From ZC4RG30 sp039917615 (GTDB lineage Bacteria > Pseudomonadota > Gammaproteobacteria > Steroidobacterales > Steroidobacteraceae), in the NCBI GenBank assembly GCA_039917615.1, contig JBDSJD010000023.1, positions 1-64,000 of the forward strand: 64,000 nucleotides of DNA. The letters run 5' to 3'. Below, piece by piece: positions 50,670-58,667 of this stretch (positions are counted from its first letter, which is position 1; each line of letters starts with the position of its first letter). The position numbers and the translations under genes are program-made. Below the pieces are notes generated by a model. It had not been told where the DNA came from and did no database searches. It saw only the letters and a program-made list of their open reading frames with translations.

Positions 50670-51566
50670 ATGCCCACCAGCGCCGAAACACTGGCCCCGC
50701 CTGTGCGACTGTCCCGCCGCCGCACCGACGGCATGGAAGGCCGGCAGGCGCGCGACCGGCTGATGACCACGTTGGTGCTGGCCGGAACGCTGCATGGCCT
50801 GGTCATCCTCGGCGTGTCGTTCAGCCCCCCCGCCAGCCGTGGCGACGGCGCAAGCCAGGGTCTGGAAGTGCTGCTGGTGTCCGACGAATTGCCTGAGGCA
50901 CGCAGCAATGACAGCGCCACCTATCTCGCACAGCGCACCCAGACGGGCTCGGGCAACACCCGCGAACGCCTGCCCGCCCAGTTGCCCTCTTTGGCGCAGC
51001 CCGAAGCGGCCGCCGCGTCGGCGCGGCAATCTGGCAGCGCTGACCCGCAGTTGCTCACCACCACGGCGGCCAGCCGCACTCGCATACAGATAAGTGCGCT
51101 GCCGGATCCCGCGACCGCGCAGGTTTCACCGGCGCTACAGCAGCCCGCCGAGCCGCAACCGGCCGCCGACGAGACGCTGCGTCTGCGTGGCGAGTCCCGC
51201 GATGAGCTCTACGTCACCGCCGATACGCGGGCTTCCCGCCTGGCCCCCTATCTGGATGGCTGGCGGCGCCGGGTGGAGCGCGTTGGCACAATCAATTATC
51301 CCTCCGCAGCGCAGCGGCGGGGCCTGTCGGGAAATCCGGTCATCGAAGTAGCGCTGCAGCGCGATGGGAAGCTTCAGTCGGCGCGCATACAGACTTCCAG
51401 CGGCTACCCGGAGATTGATGCTGCTGCGCTGGCGATTTTGCGGCTGGCGAGCCCGTTTGAGCCGTTCCCGCCGGAGCTGGCGCGGGATTACCGGACGTTG
51501 CGGTTTGCGTATGAGTGGCGGTTTGAGGGAAGAGGGGGAGTGGCTGGGGTGGTTGGCATTCCTTGA
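50670..51566 (+). CDS. TonB-family energy transducer (TonB3-like)
   Basis: A 298-residue protein with a single N-terminal transmembrane helix (about 32-52), a Pro/Ala/Gln-rich periplasmic linker (about 60-185) and a TonB C-terminal domain (about 200-292: INYPSAAQRRGLSGNPVIEV, with SSGYPEIDAAALAILRLASP). In P. aeruginosa the homologue between gshB and yqgE (tonB3) is needed for twitching motility, which fits the adjacent pil/chp operon. The reading frame ends inside a duplicated 27-bp segment. Confidence 0.88.
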   Translation: MPTSAETLAPPVRLSRRRTDGMEGRQARDRLMTTLVLAGTLHGLVILGVSFSPPASRGDGASQGLEVLLVSDELPEARSNDSATYLAQRTQTGSGNTRERLPAQLPSLAQPEAAAASARQSGSADPQLLTTTAASRTRIQISALPDPATAQVSPALQQPAEPQPAADETLRLRGESRDELYVTADTRASRLAPYLDGWRRRVERVGTINYPSAAQRRGLSGNPVIEVALQRDGKLQSARIQTSSGYPEIDAAALAILRLASPFEPFPPELARDYRTLRFAYEWRFEGRGGVAGVVGIP

Positions 51567-51605
51567 GAGGTGCCGCACGGGGTGGTTATCGTTCCTTGAG
51601 AGGTG
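51546..51605 (+). repeat. Short tandem duplication at the end of the tonB-like gene
   Basis: A 27-bp unit (GGGGTGGTT-NNN-NTTCCTTGAGAGGTG) occurs at 51546-51572 and 51579-51605, a period of 33 bp, with four mismatches. The first copy holds the stop codon of the tonB-like gene; the second fills the space before yqgE. It looks like a recent local duplication or part of a dispersed repeat. Confidence 0.6.
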
Positions 51606-51630
51606 ACCTACACACCCCCATACTCCAATC

Positions 51631-52194
51631 ATGTCCAAAGAAGGCTCACTGACCAATCAGCTGCTGGTGGCCATGCCAGGGATGGACGACCCGCAGTTTG
51701 CGCAGACCGTCACGCTGATCTGCGAGCACGGCGACAAGGGCGCGCTGGGCATCGTGCTGAACAAGCCGCTGTCCATGCGCCTGTCTGAGGTGCTGACGCA
51801 GATGAAGCTGCCCGCGCAGAGCGAGACCATCGCGGCGAAAATCGTGCTCAGCGGCGGACCCGTGCACCAGGACCGTGGCTTCGTGCTGCACCGCCCGGGT
51901 GGCAACTGGGAATCCACGCACAAGATCTCCGACAGCATCCAGGTGACCACCAGCCGCGACGTGCTGGCCGCCATGGCGCGCGGCGAAGGGCCGGAAAACG
52001 CGTTCATCGCCCTGGGCTACGCACAGTGGGACGCGGGCCAACTGGAACAGGAACTGAAGGAAAACGCCTGGCTGACATTGCCGGTAAATGAGGCGGTGCT
52101 GTTCGACTTGCCTTATGAAGACCGGTGGATGGCTGCGTGGCGTTCGCTGGGTGTGGACGTAACTACCGTCGCTCCAAGTGCTGGCCACGCATGA
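51631..52194 (+). CDS. yqgE: UPF0301/YqgE (AlgH) family protein
   Basis: A 187-residue conserved protein: SLTNQLLVAMPGMDDPQFAQ, EHGDKGALGIVLNKPL, LSGGPVHQDRGFVLH, ALGYAQWDAGQLEQEL, and WLTLPVNEAVLFDLPYEDRW. These match the YqgE/AlgH family, whose precise function is unsettled. It lies immediately before ruvX, as in most gammaproteobacteria. Confidence 0.95.
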   Translation: MSKEGSLTNQLLVAMPGMDDPQFAQTVTLICEHGDKGALGIVLNKPLSMRLSEVLTQMKLPAQSETIAAKIVLSGGPVHQDRGFVLHRPGGNWESTHKISDSIQVTTSRDVLAAMARGEGPENAFIALGYAQWDAGQLEQELKENAWLTLPVNEAVLFDLPYEDRWMAAWRSLGVDVTTVAPSAGHA

Positions 52195-52204
52195 TGCCTT
52201 GCGG

Positions 52205-52660
52205 GTGAAGGCGCAGATTATCCTGGGATTTGATTTCGGCTTGAAACGCATTGGGCTGGCGGCCGGCGATACCGTCACCCGCACCGCCGCACCGTTGACC
52301 ACCCTGGCCCATCACGCCGACGCACCGGACTGGCCCGCCATCCTGGCGCAGGTGAAAGCGCTCGGACCTGACCTGCTGGTGGTCGGCGCCCCTTATAATG
52401 ACGATGGTTCCCCCGGACGCATTGCCGGACTGGCAGATGCCTTCGCCGCGCAGCTGGCCGAGCGCTGCGGGCTGGAGGTTGCGCGTGTCGATGAACGTTA
52501 TTCGTCGACGGCGGCGCACAGCCTACTGCGCGAGCAGCGCGCTTCTGGGCAGCGCCGCAGGGTGGTTCGCAAGGGTGACCTCGACAGCGCAGCAGCGGCC
52601 GTGATGCTGCAGAGCTGGCTCGAACAGCAGCGCGATCAACGCATTGAAGGAGTTTCATGA
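52205..52660 (+). CDS. ruvX: Pre-16S rRNA nuclease / Holliday-junction resolvase-like YqgF
   Basis: RNase H-fold enzyme needed for 16S 5' end maturation. The 151-residue protein has ILGFDFGLKRIGLAAGD (first catalytic Asp), DLLVVGAPYNDDGSPG, and ARVDERYSSTAA with a late Asp in KGDLDSAAAAVMLQSWL. The start is uncertain: GTG 52205 gives an E. coli-like N-terminus, while GTG 52178 overlaps yqgE. It overlaps pyrB by 4 bp. Confidence 0.93.
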   Translation: MKAQIILGFDFGLKRIGLAAGDTVTRTAAPLTTLAHHADAPDWPAILAQVKALGPDLLVVGAPYNDDGSPGRIAGLADAFAAQLAERCGLEVARVDERYSSTAAHSLLREQRASGQRRRVVRKGDLDSAAAAVMLQSWLEQQRDQRIEGVS

Positions 52661-53622
52661 CCCAGCAGCGGCGCGCGGACGGCAGCCTCAGGCACCTGCT
52701 CACCCTGGAAGGTCTGTCGCGCCCTGAGCTTGAAGCGCTGCTGGAACGCGCGCAACACTTCGCGCGCCAGGCCGGCGAACCCGCAGCGCAATCAAATGCG
52801 CTGACCGGACTTACGATCGCCAACATCTTCACCGAACCATCGACACGCACGCGCGTGTCGTTCGAACTGGCCGCCAAGCGGCTCGGTGCAGATGTGGTGA
52901 ACCTCGAGATGCAGCTGTCCTCGCGGGTAAAGGGCGAAAGCATGCTCGACACTGTGTTCACGCTCGAGGCCCTGCATGTGGATGTGTTCGTGCTGCGCGA
53001 TGCGGAAGTCGGCGTACCTGGCATGGTGGCGGCAAGCGTTGCGTCACATGTGAGCGTGCTGTCTGCCGGCGAAGCGCATGTCTCACACCCCACGCAGGGA
53101 TTGCTCGATGCACTCACCGTGCTGCAAAAGAAGGGCCGCTGCGACGGCCTTGCGATTGCAATTGTCGGCGACATTCGCCACTCGCGCGTGGCGCGGTCGG
53201 CCTGCCACGCCTTCCAGACGCTGGGTGTGCGCGACTTGCGCATCATCGCGCCGCAGTCATTGATGCCGGACAACACCGAATTCGTTGGCTGCGCGCGCTC
53301 GCACGACATTGCCCGGGGGATCGCCGGTTGCGATGTCGTGATGATGCTGCGCATCCAGAAGGAACGCTTCGACGACGCTGCGATTCCGGCTGGCGATGAC
53401 TACTTCCGCGAGTTCGGTCTGACCAGCGAACGCCTGAAAAACGCCAAGCCCGATGCCATCGTGATGCACCCGCAACCTATGAACCGCGGTGTGGAGATCG
53501 AATCGATGGTTGCCGACGGGCCGCAGTCGGTCATCCGGCTGCAGGTCGCCAATGGCGTGGCGGTACGCATGGCCGCGCTTGAAATACTGACGGCGCCCAT
53601 GGCCGCACGGCAGGCGCGTTGA
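52657..53622 (+). CDS. pyrB: Aspartate carbamoyltransferase catalytic subunit
   Basis: Second step of pyrimidine synthesis. The 321-residue protein has the carbamoyl-phosphate motif FTEPSTRTRVSFE, the SHPTQGLLDALTV region and IVGDIRHSRVARS, and ends with VMHPQPMNRGVEI and a Val/Ala-rich helix. The pyrI regulatory chain and pyrR are not adjacent; pyrR lies between ruvX and pyrB in P. aeruginosa. It starts in an ATGA overlap with ruvX and is followed 2 bp later by a PyrK-like gene. Confidence 0.96.
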   Translation: MTQQRRADGSLRHLLTLEGLSRPELEALLERAQHFARQAGEPAAQSNALTGLTIANIFTEPSTRTRVSFELAAKRLGADVVNLEMQLSSRVKGESMLDTVFTLEALHVDVFVLRDAEVGVPGMVAASVASHVSVLSAGEAHVSHPTQGLLDALTVLQKKGRCDGLAIAIVGDIRHSRVARSACHAFQTLGVRDLRIIAPQSLMPDNTEFVGCARSHDIARGIAGCDVVMMLRIQKERFDDAAIPAGDDYFREFGLTSERLKNAKPDAIVMHPQPMNRGVEIESMVADGPQSVIRLQVANGVAVRMAALEILTAPMAARQAR

Positions 53623-53624
53623 GC

Positions 53625-54533
53625 ATGGACGGCAACAATTCGCGGCGACACGCGCATCGCGGTACCATCTTCGTCGAGGACGGGCGCATCCTGTCGCAGG
53701 AGAGTTTTCCCGGCCTGCAGTTCGTATTGCGTCTCGCAGCGCCGCTGTGTGCTGCGCGCGCCACCGCTGGCAGCTTTGTGCATGTCGCCGTGGATCCTTC
53801 CATCCCGATGCGCCGGCCACTGTCGATCATGCGTGTGGATCGCGCCGCCGGCTGGATCGAGCTGCTCTTCAAGATTCACGGCCATGGCCTGCAGCACCTC
53901 GCAGCAAGGCGTGTCGGCGAGACCGTCAACCTCATGGGCCCCATCGGCCAGGGCTTTGTGCCACACCGCGACCGGCCACGCGCGCTGCTGCTCGGTGGCG
54001 GCGTGGGCATTCCACCGATAGTGTTCCTGGCCGAGACACTGCGCGAGCATGGCAAGGAAGAGTTCCAACCCTTTGCCATCCTCGGTTCCGAGTTGCCCTT
54101 TCCGTTTCGGGCGCGCCCCTCGACCATCGTTGTGCCCGGCATGCCGGATGGTGTGATCGCGTGCATGCCGCTGCTCGAGGAGTGGGGAGTAAGCAGCCGC
54201 CTGACCTCAAAGTCAGGCTTTCCAGGCTGCTTCGATGGCCACGTAACCGACCTCGCCCGCCTGTGGCTGCAGCAACTGGACGCAGCCACGCGCGCACAGG
54301 TGGAGATCTTCACCTGCGGCCCGACGCCGATGCTGCGTGCGGTCACCGCACTGGCCCGGGAGTTCGAAGTGGCCTGCCAGGCTTCGCTGGAGGAATACAT
54401 GGCCTGCGCGGTCGGCGGCTGCGCCGGCTGCACAGTTGAAGTACAGACGCCGACCGGCCCGGCAATGAAGCGGGTCTGTGTGGACGGGCCGGTATTTGAC
54501 GCGCATACGGTATTCGTCGATAACGCTGCATAA
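53625..54533 (+). CDS. pyrK: PyrK-like dihydroorotate dehydrogenase electron-transfer subunit
   Basis: A 302-residue flavoprotein of the ferredoxin reductase type: FAD site RRPLSIMRVDR, a glycine-rich NAD site LLLGGGVGIPPIVFLAE, and a C-terminal [2Fe-2S] loop with cysteines in EYMACAVGGCAGCTVEV and KRVCVDGPVF. This C-x4-C-x2-C...C layout is that of PyrK, which passes electrons from class 1B PyrD to NAD. Most gammaproteobacteria use a quinone-linked PyrD without PyrK. Coupling to pyrB supports a pyrimidine role. ATG 53625 is used rather than a TTG overlapping the pyrB stop. Confidence 0.87.
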   Translation: MDGNNSRRHAHRGTIFVEDGRILSQESFPGLQFVLRLAAPLCAARATAGSFVHVAVDPSIPMRRPLSIMRVDRAAGWIELLFKIHGHGLQHLAARRVGETVNLMGPIGQGFVPHRDRPRALLLGGGVGIPPIVFLAETLREHGKEEFQPFAILGSELPFPFRARPSTIVVPGMPDGVIACMPLLEEWGVSSRLTSKSGFPGCFDGHVTDLARLWLQQLDAATRAQVEIFTCGPTPMLRAVTALAREFEVACQASLEEYMACAVGGCAGCTVEVQTPTGPAMKRVCVDGPVFDAHTVFVDNAA

Positions 54534-54554
54534 CGGCAATAAACGGGGCAGGTC

Positions 54555-55361
54555 ATGATCAACAACAGGTTCAGGAATCTTGGCGCGACGCTGGCTCTGG
54601 CTAGCACGCTTCTCACCACTGCTGTGATTGCGGGCGAAGCTGCGGCACCTGCTGCTGCCCCCACGGCAGCGCCATACGTCATGCCGGCCAACATACCGGA
54701 TTACATCCGCGCGGCAGTCCAGTCGAAGGACCGGCCAGCAGCGGCCACTGCCCGTGATGCCCTGCGCAAACCGGCCGAAACGCTGGCGCTGTCGGGCGTG
54801 AAACCCGGTGATCGCGTCATCGAGTTTGCATCGTTCGGCCAGTATTACACCTCGCTGTTGTCCGAAATCGTCGGGCCGAAGGGCATCGTCTACATGTACG
54901 ACCTCCCTTATTTAGAAGCGCGCACCGCGCCCGCCAGCAAGGCCTTCGTCGCTGCGCATCCGAACGCGCGCTTTGAAGTCGGCGACTTCAACGCGGTCGA
55001 GCTGCCGCAGAACATCGATGGCGTATTCATCGTGCTGTACTACCACGACCTGCCGATCAACAAGCTCGACACCGCCAAGTTCAATGCACGCGTCTTCAAG
55101 GCGCTGAAGCCAGGCGGCGTGTACTTCATTGTGGACCACAATGCGGCACCTGGTTCAGGCATGCGCGACACCGAGAAGCTGCATCGCATTGATCCGGCGG
55201 TCATCAAGCAGGAAGTGACGCAGGCGGGATTTGAGCTGGTGGAAGAGAGCAAGCTGCTGGCGAACCCCGCTGACGACCATACGAAAGGCGTCTCGTTCGC
55301 CCCGGGATCGCGTGGCACGACGGATCAGTCGGTATTCAAGTTCCGCAAGCCGGCAAAGTAG
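54555..55361 (+). CDS. Exported methyltransferase-like protein
   Basis: A 268-residue protein with a signal peptide (about 1-26, cut near VIA-GEA), then a class I methyltransferase fold: motif I region GDRVIEFASFGQYYTSLLSE, YMYDLPYLE, GVFIVLYYHDLP, and FKALKPGGVYFIVDH. The usual E/DxGxGxG glycine loop is replaced by EFASFGQYY, so SAM binding is uncertain. There is an AGG just before the ATG. It is convergent with the ABC permease pseudogene. Similar exported proteins are annotated as methyltransferases in related bacteria, by recall. Confidence 0.72.
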   Translation: MINNRFRNLGATLALASTLLTTAVIAGEAAAPAAAPTAAPYVMPANIPDYIRAAVQSKDRPAAATARDALRKPAETLALSGVKPGDRVIEFASFGQYYTSLLSEIVGPKGIVYMYDLPYLEARTAPASKAFVAAHPNARFEVGDFNAVELPQNIDGVFIVLYYHDLPINKLDTAKFNARVFKALKPGGVYFIVDHNAAPGSGMRDTEKLHRIDPAVIKQEVTQAGFELVEESKLLANPADDHTKGVSFAPGSRGTTDQSVFKFRKPAK

Positions 55362-55379
55362 GTCCAATCACGCCAGGAG

Positions 55380-56713
55380 TCACGGCTGCGCGCGACGCCA
55401 GTCGGCGCCGCGCCAGCGCACCAGCGCGACTTCGCGTAACCACACCACCAGTGCGAATTGCGCGGCGACGATTTCCCAGTGGGGTTGTGTGCTGCCAGTG
55501 AACAAGGGTTGCGCGAGGCCGTAGTACCATCCCGCGGCGACACACAGTACGGCGAGCGGATCGAGCAGCGAACGCTGATGCTGCTGCATCAAGCCGAACC
55601 AGGCGGCCGCCAGCCCAGGCATGATCATCGTCAGCAGCAGTACGATCCCGGCAATCCCAAGCCGGGCGTTGCAACCAACCAGAGCACCATGCCTACCACC
55701 AGGAACGGCAGTGCAATGGCCAGCACCACCCGCAACATCTGCCGCTCGCACCATCCATGCAACTCCAGCCGGCGACGCCCGCCCACCAGCCACAGGCCGC
55801 GCGATCGGGCTGCAATTGTGTTGCTGACAGCACCAATGGCGATAGCGCACAGTGAGAGGGTGCCGAACATCATGGCATTGACCGCACGCGCAGTGCCGTC
55901 CGGATCAATCATCCAGTGCACAAGCCATTGCACCGCGACCAGACCAGTCGCAGCCAGGCCCCACTGCATGCCGATGCGCGCTGGCGTGCTGGCGCCAAGC
56001 AACCAGCGCGTCATCGCCTGTTCACGCGATAGCGTTGCCGCAGTACTTACCGCCTGGATGCTACCCTGCTGTCGGCCGGTGCCGGCCCAAGCCGAGCGAC
56101 TCACCTGCTGCGTGCGCATGTACCAGACGCCGAACACGAGCCAGGTTACAGCCACCATCGCCAGACCGACGGGACCTGCGAGCAGTCGCGGGGTGTTATC
56201 GATCTGCAGCAGTCGCAGGGCAACATCGGGCAGCTGCCACGCGACGATCACCACCAGGCCCCAGATCGGCGCGCGGCTGGCGATGAAGACGGCGATCAGG
56301 CACTGCGTGGCTAAAGACAGCGTCAGCACAAACATAAGCAGATTAGCTTCGAAGTCAGGCCTGAATTTCGGCGGCGCGCGCATGAACGAGAAGTAGTAGG
56401 CAGCGATCCAGACCAGCGTTGCGAGCAACGTGATGCCAAGCGTTCCGGTCAGCAGTCTCGCCCGGGCGTGCGGCAGCAGCATCAGTGTCCGGCGTGACGA
56501 GAGCATGCGCAACCCGGCGCCGCCGGTCAGCAGGGGAACCACGACCATCAGCGCCACACCAAGGAAGGTGGTGGGCACGCTGGACCCAGGCAGGTTGAAA
56601 GGAAGCTGGAAAAACAGGCCCGCACATAACAGCAATCCACCCAACACCGTCATTCCGCGCTGGAACGGCAGCATCCAGAAGCCGATGCGCAGCAACTGGA
56701 TGAAGGTCCTCAT
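55380..56713 (-). pseudogene. ABC transporter permease, frameshifted
   Basis: The first frame (56713 to 55631) encodes 360 residues with about ten hydrophobic helices, reading through PFLVVGMVLWLVATP before ending in an unnatural GLGLPGSYCC. The next frame takes up the same protein at RLGIAGIVLLLTMIMPGLAA and runs to 55380, adding about 95 residues with more helices. The break is at a run of three C (GGG on the plus strand at 55664-55666), where one lost base explains it. It is either a real inactivating mutation, phase variation, or a sequencing error. It is the membrane partner of the adjacent ABC ATPase and overlaps it by 4 bp. Confidence 0.75.
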
Positions 56714-57591
56714 GCGTTCACCTCGAGGAAGATATCCTCAAGCCCAAGCGCCTCCACTTCCATGGAAGTGCCGGTCAGCGCTTCGAACTCGCCCTGGCGC
56801 GCCGGGTGCCAGTCGCGAACGATGACACTGGCATTGCGGCCGTCGATGCGGCAGTGCAGCTGTCCAGGCAACGCCAGTTGCAATGGCAGGTCGTGTTCGG
56901 CGTGCAGGTGCAGCCGCACAACGGACTCCTTCAACTGGTCGAGCTCCCCCTGCCAGGCCATCTCGCCTTCGCGCATGATCCACAGGTGGCTGGCCACCCG
57001 CTCGATATCGCTGACGATGTGGGATGAATAGAGGACGGTGCGGTCGGCATCGGCGGCGATCTCGAGAATGGTCAACATGAACTGCCGTCTCGCCACCGGA
57101 TCAAGCCCGGAAGCCGGCTCATCCATCACCAGGAATTCGGGGCGATGCCCCAAGGCCAGCAGCGTTGCAATCTTCTGCCGCTCGCCACCTGAAAGCACAC
57201 CGGCGCGCCGGGCAAGCGGCACCTCCCATTGTCGCGCGAGGCGCTGAACAAGCGCGTGGTCCCAATGCTGGTGGAACGAGGCCGTCAACGCCAGGTGCTG
57301 CTCGCCGGTCATGAGAGGAATGAGATCGTCCTGCTGCGGCACAAAGCCGATGCGGGCCTTGCACGCGGCCGACATGCGCGCGCCCTCTTCCCCGAATACG
57401 CGGCAATAGCCCGCATCGGGAATTGCAAAGCCCAGGATCAGTTCGATCAGCGTCGATTTGCCGGCGCCATTCTTGCCGAGCAGGCCGATCACCTGGCCCT
57501 TGGAGGCCGCAGCTGTACATCCTTTCAGGATCTGGCGGCCACCCAGCACCTTCAAGAGGGAGTGAATTTCCAGCACGGACTCACTCGACAT
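56710..57591 (-). CDS. ABC transporter ATP-binding protein (YtrB-like)
   Basis: A 293-residue ATPase: Walker A GLLGKNGAGKSTLIEL (about 35-50), Q-loop VPQQDD, signature LSGGERQKIATLLAL, Walker B FLVMDEPASGLDP and His in SSHIVSDIE. The C-terminal about 70 residues form an extra beta-rich part. The layout GntR(YtrA)-ATPase-permease is that of cell-envelope stress or antibiotic-responsive ABC exporters. It overlaps the regulator gene by 11 bp. Confidence 0.9.
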   Translation of the reverse strand: MSSESVLEIHSLLKVLGGRQILKGCTAAASKGQVIGLLGKNGAGKSTLIELILGFAIPDAGYCRVFGEEGARMSAACKARIGFVPQQDDLIPLMTGEQHLALTASFHQHWDHALVQRLARQWEVPLARRAGVLSGGERQKIATLLALGHRPEFLVMDEPASGLDPVARRQFMLTILEIAADADRTVLYSSHIVSDIERVASHLWIMREGEMAWQGELDQLKESVVRLHLHAEHDLPLQLALPGQLHCRIDGRNASVIVRDWHPARQGEFEALTGTSMEVEALGLEDIFLEVNA

Positions 57592-57964
57592 TGCTCTTCT
57601 CCCAGATCTTTCTCATCAGCAACTCCAGATCCTGGCGGGACAGTTCCAGCTGCCGCGCGGACAGCACCAGGTGGTGAATCTGCGGCTCGATTTGCCGCAG
57701 GCGATTGGCGAGCGGGTCCGCGCTGCGGCGACGCGCGGCTACGGTCATGGGCTTGCCCCGATTTCGTTCGAGTAATCCTTCCGCTTCCAGCAGCGCATAG
57801 GCCTTGGAGATGGTCATTGGATTTACGGCGGACTGCAGCGCGAGATCGCGAACCGACGGCAATTCCGCGCCAGGCGGTAGCTGTCCGCCCGCAATCAGCC
57901 GACGGACCTGCTCGACCAGCTGGCGATAAATGGGAACGCCGGATTGCGGATGCAGCGTGAACAA
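57581..57964 (-). CDS. GntR-family regulator, YtrA type
   Basis: A 127-residue repressor with an N-terminal winged helix (PIYRQLVEQVRRLIAGGQLP, LPSVRDLALQSAVNPMTISK, LEAEGLLERNRGKP) and a short helical dimerisation tail (about 80-127), as in the YtrA subfamily with no large ligand domain. The start is a TTG; an in-frame stop lies upstream, and the family N-terminus (MF-L-P-SG-PIY) supports it. It probably represses its own operon by binding the palindrome at 57981-58010. Confidence 0.9.
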   Translation of the reverse strand: MFTLHPQSGVPIYRQLVEQVRRLIAGGQLPPGAELPSVRDLALQSAVNPMTISKAYALLEAEGLLERNRGKPMTVAARRRSADPLANRLRQIEPQIHHLVLSARQLELSRQDLELLMRKIWEKSNVE

Positions 57965-57980
57965 GGTTACGGGTTAATTG

Positions 57981-58010
57981 CCATGTGTATTATTACACTA
58001 ATACACATGG
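57981..58010. promoter_or_regulatory. Operator palindrome for the YtrA-type regulator
   Basis: CCATGTGTATTA and TAATACACATGG form a perfect 12-bp inverted repeat around TTACAC, 16 bp before the regulator start. It also contains the GTGTA...TACAC arms typical of YtrA-type operators. It overlaps the predicted promoter of the operon, so binding would block transcription. Confidence 0.75.
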
Positions 58011-58023
58011 CCGGTGCGGTCAA
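57995..58023 (-). promoter_or_regulatory. Predicted promoter of the gntR-ABC operon
   Basis: Minus strand: -35 TTGACC (58018-58023), a 17-bp spacer and -10 TAGTGT (57995-58000). The -10 lies within the operator palindrome. Transcription would start near 57988, leaving a leader of about 24 nt with no obvious ribosome site before the TTG start. Confidence 0.5.
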
Positions 58024-58044
58024 GCGTTGTGCTGCCGAGGCGCG

Positions 58045-58659
58045 CTAGTTTCGCCCTATCGCCTTGCGGCAATCATCGGCAGTGCTCTTGCCATAAATCG
58101 TAAACGGCCCCTTGCCGGACGTGGCCCGATATTCCCAGGGTGCGTGTACCGTTGCGGCAGCCCAGAGACCGGCGCGTTCGCGACGGGCGCGGGCTTCAAG
58201 CGAACACTGTTCACGATCACTGCGCCGCATGTAGCGGCGATACGCCCAGGCGTGTCCCACCTGCACCAATGCGCGATTGATGTTGCGGTCCTGCAGGTAG
58301 ACGACCGCAACCATGCGCTCGTACCGATCCTGTGAAACGGGTTGGAGCAGCACCTGCTGATCCAGCAGTTGCGACGTCAGCCAGGCAGTTGCAGCGATGC
58401 CGCCTGGCTGCGTACTTTCGGGCGCGTCAATCCCATGCAAGCGCACGCGAATGGGTCCGCTGGCGAGCAGCACACCAATGGTGTCGCCGTCGATCACGCG
58501 AGTAACTTTGCCGGCAAGTACTGCATCCGGACCCTGGCCCCGACTCGCCGCGTGCGCGGGCATCGCACTGATCAGCAACAGCCAGATGAGACCTCGCCAA
58601 CACCATACCGCGCATTGGTTTGCATGACTTGCGGGCCTGGGACAAACGCGCGGTCGCAA
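58045..58659 (-). CDS. Exported thermonuclease-family (SNase-like) protein
   Basis: A 204-residue protein with an N-terminal hydrophobic segment (about 21-38, GLIWLLLISAMPAHA) that looks like a signal peptide. The staphylococcal nuclease-like domain has KVTRVIDGDTIGVLLA (catalytic Asp), IRVRLHGIDAPES (Arg/Asp), QDRYERMVAVVYL and a C-terminal YRRYMRRSDREQ...ARARRERAGLW. It probably cuts nucleic acids outside the cytoplasm. The only open start is a TTG at 58659, 8 bp after the baeR stop. Confidence 0.82.
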   Translation of the reverse strand: MRPRVCPRPASHANQCAVWCWRGLIWLLLISAMPAHAASRGQGPDAVLAGKVTRVIDGDTIGVLLASGPIRVRLHGIDAPESTQPGGIAATAWLTSQLLDQQVLLQPVSQDRYERMVAVVYLQDRNINRALVQVGHAWAYRRYMRRSDREQCSLEARARRERAGLWAAATVHAPWEYRATSGKGPFTIYGKSTADDCRKAIGRN

Positions 58660-58667
58660 GCAGTAGC

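Noticed and set aside
55380..55850. Separate 156-codon gene after the ABC permease
   Set aside because: Its first half is an out-of-frame shadow of the permease; only the last about 95 codons are real, and they are the frameshifted permease end.
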